A stretch of 64,000 nucleotides of DNA from Jacaranda mimosifolia. Lineage: Eukaryota; Streptophyta; Magnoliopsida; Lamiales; Bignoniaceae. The stretch spans positions 26,311,299 to 26,375,298 of the forward strand of contig CM032128.1 of NCBI GenBank assembly GCA_018894105.1, in the 5' to 3' direction. Positions 1 through 10,575 of the stretch are shown here, in pieces. The notes below the pieces were generated by a model. It ran no database searches, was not told the origin of the DNA, and saw only the letters and a list, made by a program, of their open reading frames with translations. The position numbers and the translations under genes are program-made. How positions within the stretch are numbered: position 1 is the first letter of the stretch; each line of letters opens with the position of its first letter.

Positions 1-190
1 TTGATTTGAATATAAAATAAATACTAAATTATTAATTAAAATTAACTATTTATCTTTTGAAATTAAATTTAATATATCCCAAAATTTAAATAGAAAATTT
101 TAAATTAATATTTAATATATTGTTTTACATGTGTCACTTCTCAATTGGTCAAAAATTTAATATGTTTACAGTCTCGTCAACATTTGAAAG

Positions 191-760
191 GACAACTGGT
201 TCCCTATTGATGGGCATTCCAAGGTGATAATAATTCCACCGCATAACATGGAGCATTTGATGGTCTCTGATCTATTACATTAGGATAGTAACATGGGGTG
301 GGATGAAGAGAAAATCCACTCTCTTTTATGGCCAGTAGATGTGCCACATATCTTGTCTATTCCCCTTGGTTTTAATTGTCATGATGATTGTCTTACCTAG
401 CACTACTTAAAGACAGGAATTTTCTCTCTTTGGAGTTGCTACTGTTTAAGCAAGAATTCTTCTACTGTTTATCCCGCTACAACCTCTATCTCTATTGGAT
501 ATTGGGCTGGCTCACTTTGGCAATATATTTGGCAAATGAACGCTCCTAACAAGATCAAGATTTTCATGTGGCGGTTGTGATGGGATGTACTGCCCACAAG
601 TCTAATTTATCCAAACATGAAATCATTTATGTTATCACATGTCCTATTTGCAAATCTGCAGAAGAGTCAATATTGCATGCTTTCAAGAATTGTAGTATAG
701 CTGCGAGGTTTGGTGCCAATTTGGATTACTTGACTGTTTCCATCTATATTTAGGTGCAAG
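191..760 (+). pseudogene. LINE ORF2 fragment: zf-RVT zinc-binding region
   Basis: One frame reads from 191 to about 600 with in-frame stops near 281, 400 and 579. The reading then shifts, and the frame at 568-753 carries CPIC and HAFKNC. These match the zf-RVT domain that follows reverse transcriptase in plant LINEs, usually written as W-x-iW ... P-K-i-k-F-x-W-R ... C-x2-C ... H-x3-C. The function in an intact element is nucleic-acid binding during target-primed reverse transcription. At least three stops and one frameshift make this a dead copy. I am confident of the family, not of exact ends. Confidence 0.75.
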
Positions 761-1014
761 CTCCTTGCTTTGGCTGTCCATTATCCACAACAATCTGGAC
801 AAAGTAGCATTTGATTTTTTTGGTTTTCTGTGTTGGGGATTGTGGAAGAGGCATAACTAGATTTTTTTTTTTTTATCTAAGACAACGACAGCTATTGATG
901 TTGTTTTGCTTTGCTCCCGTTACTTGAAGGAATTCCATTCTATGACTATTTTGGAATTGTCTCATTAGCAACTGCCCCCTCAACAAAGTTGGCTTCCTCT
1001 ACCTATATCTTCCA

Positions 1015-1410
1015 TTAAAATTAACTTTGATGGTGCCTTATTCCTTTCTGAAGCACAACATAGTATTGCAATGGTGGCTTGAGATTGTTCTGGTACTTGT
1101 ATTTAGTGGGCTAAGAGGACGTTCTCCGGTCTTCCTACTCCCTCTGAAGTTGAAGCGAAAGCGGCTTTGCTTGCTATTAGTATTTCGAAAGAAAAGTGTT
1201 GGTCGTTGGTATTGTTTGAAGGGAATAACATTAACATTATCACAACTTCAAATAATAAGGGTAGTGATCTTTCCTCAAAAGGTGCTATAATTGAGGAGTG
1301 TTGAACCATCGGTGGTGATATGATGCAAGCTCGATTCTTACATGTTTACCGTTCAGCAAAAAGTTAGCACATGTTCTAGCTAAACATTCTAGTGCTCTTT
1401 GTTTTTTTGG
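1015..1410 (+). pseudogene. LINE ORF2 fragment: RNase H-like (RVT_3) domain
   Basis: Starting at KINFDGALF the sequence follows plant RVT_3 RNase H domains: the first catalytic Asp in NFDGA, then SEVEAKAALLAIS containing the second acidic residue, and a late HVLAKHSSA segment near the C-terminus. In intact elements the domain degrades RNA in the RNA/DNA hybrid. A stop follows the first strand (about 1080) and another lies near 1302, so no protein of full length can be made. It directly follows the zf-RVT remnant, in the expected order. Confidence 0.7.
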
Positions 1411-1745
1411 TAGCTCACTACCTTTTGCTTTAAGTGATGTAACATGACTTGGTTTTATTATATAATATTGCTTATCTTATTCTTAAAAAGAAAAAAAAGA
1501 ACTAATGTGATAATAAATATCCAATTCAAAAATTTATTGTAAATTTTTTAAGGAGTAATTTGATAACTCTAATCAACTCAAAAATCTATTCTAAATCTTT
1601 TTATAATTGACAATAAAAGCCATCATCATACCAAACTACCCTACGATGAAGTAAAATACTATTTTCTACGTACTCATGTATAATTATGCAAGGTTTGATA
1701 TAACAAAATGAGACTTCATAGAAATCTTACGCTTTGTTTGGAAGC

Positions 1746-1777
1746 GTTCTCCCAGAACAAGCATGTTCTGGGAGAAC
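1746..1777. repeat. Perfect 14-bp hairpin near the MITE left end
   Basis: GTTCTCCCAGAACA at 1746-1759 pairs with TGTTCTGGGAGAAC at 1764-1777, leaving a 4-nt loop (AGCA). It lies 16 bp inside the left end of the putative MITE. Each arm itself contains the near-palindrome GTTCT..AGAAC. Confidence 0.8.
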
Positions 1778-1920
1778 ACTCCCAAACATGTAGCATTAAA
1801 AGCCCCCTAATAAAATTCCCCAAAACCCCTCAACATACCTCCCAAATAACCATTATCCCCTTTCATTTCACATTCCCCTAGGCCCACGCCTGCGATTGTC
1901 CCGTTCTTTCCCATTTCCCC

Positions 1921-1923
<3 letters not shown>

Positions 1924-1975
<52 letters not shown>
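1924..1975. repeat. (TC)26 microsatellite
   Basis: Uninterrupted TC dinucleotide run of 52 bp inside the MITE candidate. Confidence 0.98.
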
Positions 1976-1978
<3 letters not shown>

Positions 1979-1997
1979 AGTATTATTAATTAATTAG

Positions 1998-2014
1998 TAG
2001 TAGTAGTAGTAGTA

Positions 2015-2053
<39 letters not shown>

Positions 2054-2142
2054 GTAGTAGTAGTAGTAGTAATAGTAATAGTAGTAGTAGTAGTAATAAT
2101 AATAACAAAAAAGTAGTAGTAATAATAATAATAATAATAATT
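1998..2142. repeat. TAG/TAA trinucleotide microsatellite
   Basis: Compound run of TAG and TAA triplets with a few interruptions (for example ACAAAAAAG near 2104), directly after the TC run. Confidence 0.95.
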
Positions 2143-2554
2143 AAAAAAATTCAACTAACAAACAAATTCATAAAATATTTTAATACAATCCACTTAATCA
2201 TTTCATCAATCATTACAACCCTCTTACTACATATATATACAAATATACCCAACATTTTTTATTATTATCCCTACAATTAAAAAAAATCATTAATATCAAA
2301 TTTCACCCCGAACACCAACACAAAGACATGGATTTGACCGCTACAGTATAAAATGTCTCATACAAAATATAACCAAACATATCAAAACTTCCCAAACCCC
2401 ATTTTTTACTATTTTTAATAACATAACCAAACATCAATCACATTCTCAACCTTCATTTCACATTCCCCTACAATTCTTTCATTATTTATTCTCCCAAAAC
2501 ACACAATAAATACATAATAAAATCAAGCATAAAACATATCCAAACACTACCTTA

Positions 2555-3720
2555 ACTTCTGAGCTTTTTCTTGCTTTCTGAAAGTTTCTTGTTCAAAGGG
2601 TCGACCATGGAAGAAAAAAGGTATAAAGATTAATCCTCCCTAAAAAGATTAAATTGAAAAAAGAGATAAGAATGAACAATGGAAATAAACAATGACCGAA
2701 CAGGGAATAAAAGCCAGACAAAAAGGGCATCACAAAGAAAGATTCTCAAAATTGTTAAAAGAGCCATGAAAGTGTATATGTTCTGCCCTTTAGGTCTAGG
2801 ATTCTACCTTTCTTAATAAGTTTAGTCAAGGAGCTTGTTTGGCATGCATGAATATCTAATCAATAAATATTTAAACTTGTACATTAGTCAATTAATTGAT
2901 TAACACTGTTCTAATATTTTTATTTATGAGATTTTGTATTTAAATCCAAACGACCCACATGTAAATTGCTTAAATGGGTTGTGTACTTGTGTCATTATTC
3001 TCAGATAAATACCTAATTGGTGTCTAAATCTAGAAATAATGGAAAAATACAGAAAGAAATTGAACTGCAAGAATATCAACATGCACATGTACTAGCAAAA
3101 ATATCTGCACTACATGTCACCACGAGAAAAATGAGAGTAATAAAATATTAAGTGAAAATATTAAAATTTTTACTAGTTGAGTAAAACTATTTATTTTATC
3201 ACAATAATAATTTTTGTTTTAAAAAAGATATGCCAACGACATTTTTAACAAAATAACTTTACAAAATGAAAAAGAAGACTGGAAAAAGAAGAAAAGTAAA
3301 AGCAGAGGGACAACAGCGAGAGACAAAACAATTAATTCAAAAATCACTATCAGTCACACATAATCAGGAGCTGGGCCTGGGTGTGATCAAATGGATTCTT
3401 GACCTTGACCACAAATTTATTACTACTAAAGAGCCATTTTCAAACGATTCAATAGTCATTATCAGGACAAGTCATTATCAGCAGTCTTAAATCACAATAT
3501 GCATATAGGCGTGGGGGCTTGGAATTGGTAGGAACGACTACTGTATGCGTAGCCGACAGCTCTAAACACATCCAAATGGGTGCAATATTACCAAATCTTT
3601 TAAACAGAGACATTCCAATATTATATATACATATATATATATATATATTATTTCTCAAGAACTTGTTCCGTATTAGGACAAAACAGTCATAACACGAAGT
3701 AGACAGTAAAATTTTATTCA
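2555..3720. other. Non-coding AT-rich sequence, no gene seen
   Basis: No recognisable domain in any frame. Short open frames here are low complexity (K/R-rich at 3266-3490) and lack family matches I know. A TA-rich run lies at about 3622-3650. Confidence 0.6.
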
Positions 3721-4575
3721 GGCAGTTTGGTTTTATTTTTAAAGGTCATTTCTATTTTCGATCATTTTAAAAAATTGAAAAATTAGTTATAAAATAAAAT
3801 AAAAATTAGGATGTATTTAAATGAAATATTGGAAAATAATAATTAGAATAGGTTATAGAATTGAAAAGTAGGTTAATTTAATTTTTTTATGTTTAAAAAG
3901 ATTTATTTTTTAAAATATATGTATCTTTTATTAATTTAAAAATAATAGTGGATACTTTATGTTAAATTAAATTTAAATTTGATTGATGTGTAATAGGATG
4001 ATATGGTAGGTTTAGAAAGAGTTTTGAGAAGAAAATGTGTACTTTTTTTGAAAAAAGTTGTAAGAAAGTGTATGTTTTCAATTTTCATTCCCACATGCAA
4101 ATGAAAATGAGGCTTGGAAATGAAAACAAACGGGTTGTTACAGTGTCCAATGTCCATGTGGATATGTTTTCAAATCCCATTTTTATTTTCATACATTTTA
4201 AAAAACGAAGTATAGTTATGGTTTGAAAATGAAAAATAAAAAAGTATTTGAATGTTTTGTTGGAAAGTAATGATTAAAGTAAGTACATGATTGAAAATTA
4301 GTTGATTTACCTTTTTTATGTTTAAAAATATTTATTTTTTAAAATATGTATAAATTTTATTAATTTTACATGAGTATTTTATATCAAATCAAATTTGAAT
4401 TTGATTGACATGGTCATACGTTAGTTGGGTAGGTTTAGAAAAAAGTTGAAAATGAAAATAAAGAATATTTTGAGTAAAAATGATTAGAAGCTAATAGTTT
4501 TCTATTTTTATTTTTATTTTATATTGAAAATAAAAATGGATGGTGAAAATAAAAATAACCTGGTTCTAAACTCAA
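3721..4575. mobile_element. MITE-like repeat with internal tandem duplication
   Basis: Two diverged direct copies lie about 430 bp apart: 3746-4030 resembles 4178-4450. Shared blocks include TTTATGTTTAAAAA-ATTTATTTTTTAAAATAT, GAATTTGATTGA and GGTAGGTTTAGAAA. The left edge (TTTGGTTTTATTTTTAAA at 3727) is roughly the reverse complement of the right edge (GAAAATAAAAATAACCTGG, about 4544-4562), suggesting one element with terminal inverted repeats. No coding capacity is seen. Confidence 0.5.
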
Positions 4576-6593
4576 GATGCCAGCTAACAATTTTTTTTAA
4601 AATTAATTTATAATTTGCAGATAAATATTACGTATATAATTTTGAAATCCCCTATTCTTTGAAATACCTCCATTGTACTCATTTGGGGCGGGTTTGCAAC
4701 TTGCAATTTGGAGGTGGGGAAAAAAATCTCTTTTCATAATTGGATGTGCGCCTTATAATATATATATATATATATATATATTAGGTACATCCACAAAAAA
4801 ATCATTTTTTAAAATAATCTTTTGTTTTAAATAATGCAGGCATGATGACACAAAAAATCATATTAAATCTCTAAAATTTCCAACAACTTTGATTTGATTT
4901 TTTTTGTTTTCGAATTTACCTAAGAGAGATTTTCTTTTTTAACACCACATTCCATCGCTTTCATATGACATGGAATATTTTTTAATTTCTTTGTTTTTTT
5001 CATCATAATCGCGACCATGACCAAGGCCAAAATTTTACTTGTCCTTTGGTTTATTGCTTGATTTAGAAAACTTTTGTGTTAATCCTTATCCTTTGGCGCA
5101 TGCAATTTTACATCTCAAATCAGATAAGTTCAACTTATTGCTTCTCCTTCTGACGACTTTAATTTTTTTATTTGATAATTTTTTTTATTACCATACCAAG
5201 TTACACTTTATTTCCTAGATTTAAAATTGACAAAACTAAAAACTTTATGGATAATATTCTTGACAATCAATTGAAATCTCAACTATCAATTATGAATTTC
5301 TCCCAACTTTGCTTTATTTTATTATACTTTCTTTCCACAAATTCCACATATGTGTATGTGCCTATAACCAAGCAAATATATAAAACTATTTATCAATGCA
5401 ATTTAATTGACACGTCTTGGATAAGCTAAAAATTCTAACAATAATTTATATTAAAAATAGTTTAAATAGAGTTTGCTTTTTAGAAATAGTAACAATATTT
5501 ATCTATTTTTTCTTCACCTCTAAAAAATTATTCTCTCCATGAGTTAAACTTTATTTTCTTGAAAAATACATGTATTTTATAAGTTTATATATATTTTTAA
5601 TTTTTGTATTTATGAATTAGGATGATTTAGGAAAAAAAAAAATTGATTCTTAATTTAAGTATTTTTCTTAGAAGGTAGTGACGTGGATAAGTTAATTTTA
5701 TCTATATTTACCATGTCAACATGCTTTTCTATTCAATATCCTATCAGTATATATTTAATACTAATATAAAAAATTATATTAATTCATTTTTATAACTATA
5801 TGTTTAATTTTAGTATATACTTTGAGTATATACATATATATTAATGTATATATATATGTAACATTTTCTAATAATTTGTATAATACTTTTTATTATATAT
5901 ATTTTTGTAACTCCTTATTATATTGTCTAATAGTTATATTTTTTAATATAATTATAGATGAAACCATACACATGTATATATATTGCCATTCATACATATA
6001 TATATAGGTGTATTTTTGAATGCAATTTAATTAAAATGTCTTGCTTCTTGTTATTGTGCATATATAAACTCTTCATATATGAAGTATTATAGTAATATAA
6101 AATTTGTTATAATTTAATTTTAAGATTTATATTATGTTACTCTGTAAGTTGTTTTTTATTCCATAATTTAACATATTAATTAAGTTAAGTCATAGCTGAG
6201 AAAATTCCTAAATCTAAGCCAAAAATATCTAAAATTATATGTACTAAAATAATCAAAACATACAATTCACTGTTCAAAAATATAAAAACATTTGTTTTCT
6301 TTTTTCTCCACCTTTATACGATCATTCTCTTGATATGTTAAAACTTACATTTTTCTTGAAGATGCATACATGTATAAAGCTCATATATTTTTTTAATATT
6401 TTAATTTTTATGCAAATGAACCATGATCGTAAAAAGAAATTTGAAGTCCTAATTTTATGGTAAGTTAAAATATTTTACCTTCTACCATTTAGGTTTATTT
6501 TTTAATGTTGAATTCTTTAATTTCTTGAAACGAAGTAATGTTTAAGTGATTTAACATTACAAGTCATTTAATTATATATCTTAATGTGTTACT
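4576..6593. other. Non-coding AT-rich sequence, no gene seen
   Basis: Contains a TA microsatellite at about 4758-4781 and many TA-rich stretches (5750-6010). Small open frames are AT-driven and lack known motifs. Confidence 0.6.
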
Positions 6594-6602
6594 TTTCTTT
6601 TT

Positions 6603-6790
6603 GGGTTAATTGGCTTAAAATCCTGAAACCAATTTTCATTTTAGGATTCAGTTCTCATCCACAATTTTCTTAGTTTTAACTCCTCACTTGAGTGAAAAAG
6701 ACAAAGAAGCTCTCATTTAAATTGAAAATGACAAAAATCTCTCCATTTTCCCACTAACAAAAACGTTACTCACATAATTCTCCCCCCAAC
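6603..6790. repeat. Left terminal inverted repeat of the large MULE
   Basis: Begins GGGTTAATTGGCTTAAAATCC directly after TTTCTTTTT. It aligns, diverged, with the reverse complement of 22215-22390. The length is approximate because similarity fades inward. Confidence 0.55.
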
Positions 6791-7455
6791 TCACGTTTTT
6801 CTCTTTTCATTCCCCCACGTTTTTCTCTTCTCATTCCCCCTACCTGTGCAAACCCGACATCTGATACTAACAATGCTCTACTTGCCATTTTCATGTTGGT
6901 GTTGCAACAAAATCTTCATCTCTTTCACTTTCTTGTTTGAGGGCTGACTTTTCTCAATTTTCTTTGCGGCCATAGCTAAAAGGGTTTCTATTTTCGCCCC
7001 TTAATTGCATAGCCTATGAGATAAGCTATGTAATTTTCTATTATGTTATTTTTGTATTGAAATACATAAAGGAATGCAGTACATTATTTTGTTTGTTCTT
7101 GTTTGATGTTTGTTTTAATTATTTTAGGCCTGATTTTGATATACTCAATTCACTATGGTTGGTTTTTTCTTTCATTAAAAAAATTCCTCATATAAGTTTT
7201 TGGTACTTGAATATTGTCAATTTATACTTCAATTGTTGTTTTAATTGTATGATTCAAATATCAATTGTCTGAATTTAGTAATTATATAATTCATATAAGG
7301 TGCAGCGTATGTTGGTTGTTTGCAACTGAATTTTAGGGATATTATCTGATTTATAGTGTATAGGATGTGTACACATCATGTTTAAGCATTTCTTGAGCAT
7401 CCATTCCTGCAAACTCATGATTAATATGATTAGTATTATTTTCAAATAATATGGC

Positions 7456-7870
7456 ATCAAAATTCAAAATTTCAGTATTTAAATTGTGACTTGCACTATA
7501 GATCTCCAATTCAGTATTATGTTCCAATTTTTTTAGTAGAAAAATTCAAGTTTTCAGTATTTTAATTCTAACTTTGCAATACAGAAAACCTCCAAATCAG
7601 TATGCAGTGTAGTTTTTTTTTTTTTTTTTTTAACAAAATTTGAAACTTTCAGTATTTAAATTGTGCGTTACAGTACTCAAAACCTCCAATTCAGTATTCT
7701 GTACAAGTCTTTTTGATACAAAAATTCAAACTTGTAGTATTTAAATTGTGAGTTGCAATACACAAAGCCTCCAATTCAATATTATGTGCAAGTCTTTCTG
7801 GTACAAAAATTCAAACTTTTAGTATTTAAATTGAGACTTGTTGTTCCAAAACTTCCAATGCATTATTTAT
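7456..7870. repeat. About 85-bp tandem array, 5 diverged copies
   Basis: Copies start near 7456, 7540, 7635, 7720 and 7805 (spacing 84, 95, 85, 85). Each has AAAATTCAAACTTTCAGTATTTAAATTGTG-type sequence in two blocks, then a CCTCCAATTCAGTATTATG-like block. The third spacing is longer owing to a T run at 7613-7631. The array sits just upstream of the + strand gene of the MULE and could act as subterminal or promoter repeats (inference). Confidence 0.85.
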
Positions 7871-7904
7871 GTAGTTATGCATGTCTCTCTTTTCTGCAGA
7901 AATA

Positions 7905-8620
7905 ATGGCTAAAACTCGGGGACTTGTACACGAAACTACCAAAGGTAACAGAGACTCTGAGATATATTCTCGGTGCTCTCCAGGGTACTTTAAAAATATT
8001 ATGAAATAGTTGGACGGTAAGATGAGTTTCAGACACACTGAAACACTAAAGAGAACCCCATTTTTTGCGTACCTTAAAATGACTGAGTTGAGTAAATTGA
8101 GTATCAATAGTATTATTAGAGCTGAAGCTCTCTTAAGGAGGTTTGATATTAGGTCTTGTTCTTTTATTTTTAGTAACGATATTAGGCTTCCTTTTACTAC
8201 GAGGGACTTTTCTATTGTTGTGGGGTTGCAGCACGTGGGGCAACCTATGAATTTTGATACAAAGATAGAGTTAGAAACTGCTAAACGATTATTTGAAGGA
8301 AAAAAATAATAATGTTACTCGAGTCGAGATTTGTTAAAGGTTGAAGAGTTGGCAGAAAAGCATAATGATTAGGATATAGATTATTTTTTTATGATGTACA
8401 TACTATTAGTTTTCAACTGTATTTTGTTTCCAACTAGTAACTATTCAATGCCTAGATTCCTTTTGCAGTACATGGATCATTTATCTTCCATTGGCATTTA
8501 TGCATTGGGGAGTTGGTGCATTTAAGTTTTTGAATGATGAGATTTTGGTGCATTTAGGAGGTGAAGCGAGGAAAGGTCTAAAAGAGAAATGCTTTGATGG
8601 ATGTAGTATTGGCCTGATGG
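7905..8620 (+). pseudogene. DUF1985 / plant-mobile-domain-like part of Ulp1 MULE gene
   Basis: ATG at 7905 follows TTTCTGCAG, which resembles a 3' splice site. The frame 7905-8309 has one internal stop (8007-8009) and reads RHTETLKRTPFFAYL ... RAEALLRRFD ... LPFTTRDFSIVVGLQ, the pattern of DUF1985-like domains (F-x-x-T-x-F-x-x-L ... F-T-x-x-x-F-x-x-V-x-G-L) that precede Ulp1 peptidases in plant MULE proteins. After 8309 the reading shifts at an A run, and YFFMMYILLVFNCILFPTSN, then a degraded YALGSW block, continue the domain to about 8620. There an Athila remnant interrupts it. The role of this domain is not established. The gene would continue at the Ulp1 region near 14330. Family assignment rests on pattern memory. 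Confidence 0.55.
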
Positions 8621-8633
8621 TAAGCTAATGTCA

Positions 8634-9835
8634 TTGTTACTATTAGCACAAAGATTCTTAGCTAAGCTTTTTCCATCATCACAAATAGTCAAGTTAAGGA
8701 ATGAAATCACTTCTTTTGTTCAATTTGATCAGGAAACATTTTATGAGACATGGGAAAGATACAAGGAGATGCTCAGAAAATGCCCTCATCATGGATTAAG
8801 AAAGTAGCTTCAAGTGCAGACATTCTACAATGGATTGATTGCACAAACAAGAGGAATAGTTGATGATGTTGTAGGAGGTACACTTATGCGAAAAAAGATT
8901 GGGAAAATGTTTGAGTTATTTGAAGAGATGGCGGTAAACATTATCAGTGGGCAATTGAGAGATTAACTCAACCAAAGAAAGCCACTGGAATTTATGAGGT
9001 AAATGCAACTATATCTTTCACTGCACAGTTATAAGCTTTAACAAAGAAAATGGACACGCTTGCAAGTATTATAACCCAGCTAGTGCAGCAAGAGAGACAA
9101 TTTATTACTTGCCATATTTTCGGGGACACGCATTTGAGTGATTAGTGCCAACATACTTTGGAATCAGTGCATTTTACTTCAATAGGAATCAAAATAACCC
9201 ATATTCAAATACTTATAATCCTGGATGGTGACAACATCCCAATATCTCACGGAGCAACAATCAAGGGCAATCTTTAGCTCCTAAACCTCCACTACTAGGT
9301 TTCCAGCAACAAACAAAGCCACCAACTCAAGAAAAGAAGCCTTCATTAGAGGTGATGTTATGCAGTTAATGACAAAAACTAAAGCAGCATTTTAGAGTCA
9401 ATCAGCTTCAATCAGAACATTAGAAACATAAATGGGCCTGCTAGTGACTGCATTGAGTATGAGACAGCAAGGAACTTTGCCAAGTGATATTAAGATAAAT
9501 CCTAAATAAGAAGGCAAGGAATAATGCAATGCTATTTTGAGGAATGGTAGAGAGTTGCAAGAATTTCAGAAGGTCCCTTCATCTTCAGAGGAATTGGAAG
9601 AAGAATCACTAGTTGAGAAGGGAAAGATAAGAAGTAGAAAACTGAAGAAGTTAATCCTATCAGACTACCTCCATCCTTTCCTCAGAGGCTTAAGAAGCAA
9701 AGGTTAGACAAGCAATTTCAACAATTTTTGGAGGTTTTCAAGAAACGTCACATAAATATTTCATTTGCTGAAGCCTTAGAACAAATGCCTAGTTATGTAA
9801 AATTCATGAAAACAATTTTATCTAAGAAAAGGCAT
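8634..9835 (+). pseudogene. Athila gag remnant
   Basis: The segment AQRFLAKLFPSS ... LRNEITSF ... WERYKEMLRKCPHHGL, then LQVQTFYNGL, VDDVVGGTLM and ELFEEMA, is the conserved Athila gag core. After a frameshift it continues with HYQWAIERL, EVNATISFTAQL, NPYSNTYNPGW, LPSDIKINPK and finally FLEVFKKRHINISFAEAL and MPSYVKFMKTILSKKR. Gag packages element RNA in cytoplasmic particles. The protein is broken by several stops, including a TAG at about 8805 where the family has Trp, and by at least two frameshifts. The N-terminal third is absent. Confidence 0.8.
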
Positions 9836-9837
9836 TA

Positions 9838-10575
9838 AAGCTTAAGGATCCTGGGAGTTTCACCATATGATGCAAAATTGGTACTAAATTTTCTGGAATG
9901 ACACTTTTCGATTTGGGAGCAAGCATAAATTTAATGCCATAATCCATGTACCAGCGACTTGGATTGGGAGAGATCAAGCCAACTAGTGTAATCTTGCAAC
10001 TTACGAATAGAACATTCAAGTGTCCTAAGGGAATAACTGAAGATGTATTGGTAAAAATTGATAAATTTATTTTCCCTGCAGATTTTATTTTGGACATAGA
10101 GGAGGATACTGAAGTTCCAATTATCCTTGGAAGACCATTCTTGGCCACATGTCGGACTATCATAGATGTGCAAAAAGGCGAATTAACCATGAGAGTCCAA
10201 GATGTAAAGGTAACTTTTAATATGTTTAAAACATTTGATTTTCCTAAGGACATTGACAAGTGTTTTGCAGTTAGTGTGACAAATAAAAAAGCTAAGTCAT
10301 GTAAAGGAGAGGTTGAATATAGAAGTGATCGAAAAATTTTGAAAGACCAATTAGAGTTAGGTGAACAAGTACTATTGTACAACTCCCGTTTTAAGTGGTT
10401 ATTAGGAAAGCTAAAATCACAATGGTTGGGGCCATTTCGCATCATTAAAATCCTTCCACATGGAATGATGGAGTTGGAAGAAATTCATTCAAGAAGGCGA
10501 TTTAAGATGAATAGGAAAGGAATTAAACACTACTGTGAAAGTGATTTGATCATCAACAATCCACAACAACCTTAA
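9838..10575 (+). pseudogene. Athila protease joined in frame to integrase C-terminus
   Basis: The aspartic protease region starts at SFTI and shows the Athila active site LFDLGASINLMP (Asp in D-L-G), then MYQRLGLGEIKP, FIFPADFILDIEED and VPIILGRPFLA. Stops lie before residue 1 of the open stretch (about 9868 and 9940). From 9946 to 10575 the frame is open for 209 codons. After about codon 105 the protein changes to LELGEQVLLYNSR ... GKLKSQWLGPFRI, the C-terminal end of Athila integrase. About 3.5 kb of normal pol (reverse transcriptase, RNase H, integrase core) is therefore deleted and the join kept the frame. It could encode a protease-integrase-tail fusion, but the active-site Asp lies upstream of the last stop. 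Confidence 0.8.

Larger units (their letters stand above)
191..1500 (+). mobile_element. L1-type LINE, 5'-truncated and decayed
   Basis: Conceptual translation in order gives the C-terminal part of a plant LINE ORF2: the linker after reverse transcriptase, the zinc-binding zf-RVT domain (W..IW..NAPNKIKIFMWR, then CPIC and HAFKNC) and an RNase H-like RVT_3 domain beginning KINFDGA. The reading frame is broken by stops and frameshifts. An A-rich stretch at about 1483-1500 fits a degraded poly(A) tail. The reverse transcriptase and endonuclease are absent, as expected from 5' truncation at insertion. I see no clear target-site duplication. Confidence 0.8.
1730..2551. mobile_element. MITE candidate, possibly PIF/Harbinger-like
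   Basis: The ends share an inverted motif: TGTTTGGA at the left (1734-1743) and TCCAAACA at the right (2539-2546). Both are flanked by TTA (1727-1729 and 2552-2554), the target duplication typical of PIF/Harbinger elements. A 19-bp stretch (TTCATTTCACATTCCCCTA) is repeated exactly at 1862-1880 and 2452-2470. The interior is microsatellite and AT-rich sequence without genes. The terminal match is short, so the class is a guess. Confidence 0.4.

Noticed and set aside
9822..10445. 207-codon open frame on the minus strand
   Set aside because: It is the antisense of the Athila protease and integrase tail, which have clear family motifs on the plus strand.
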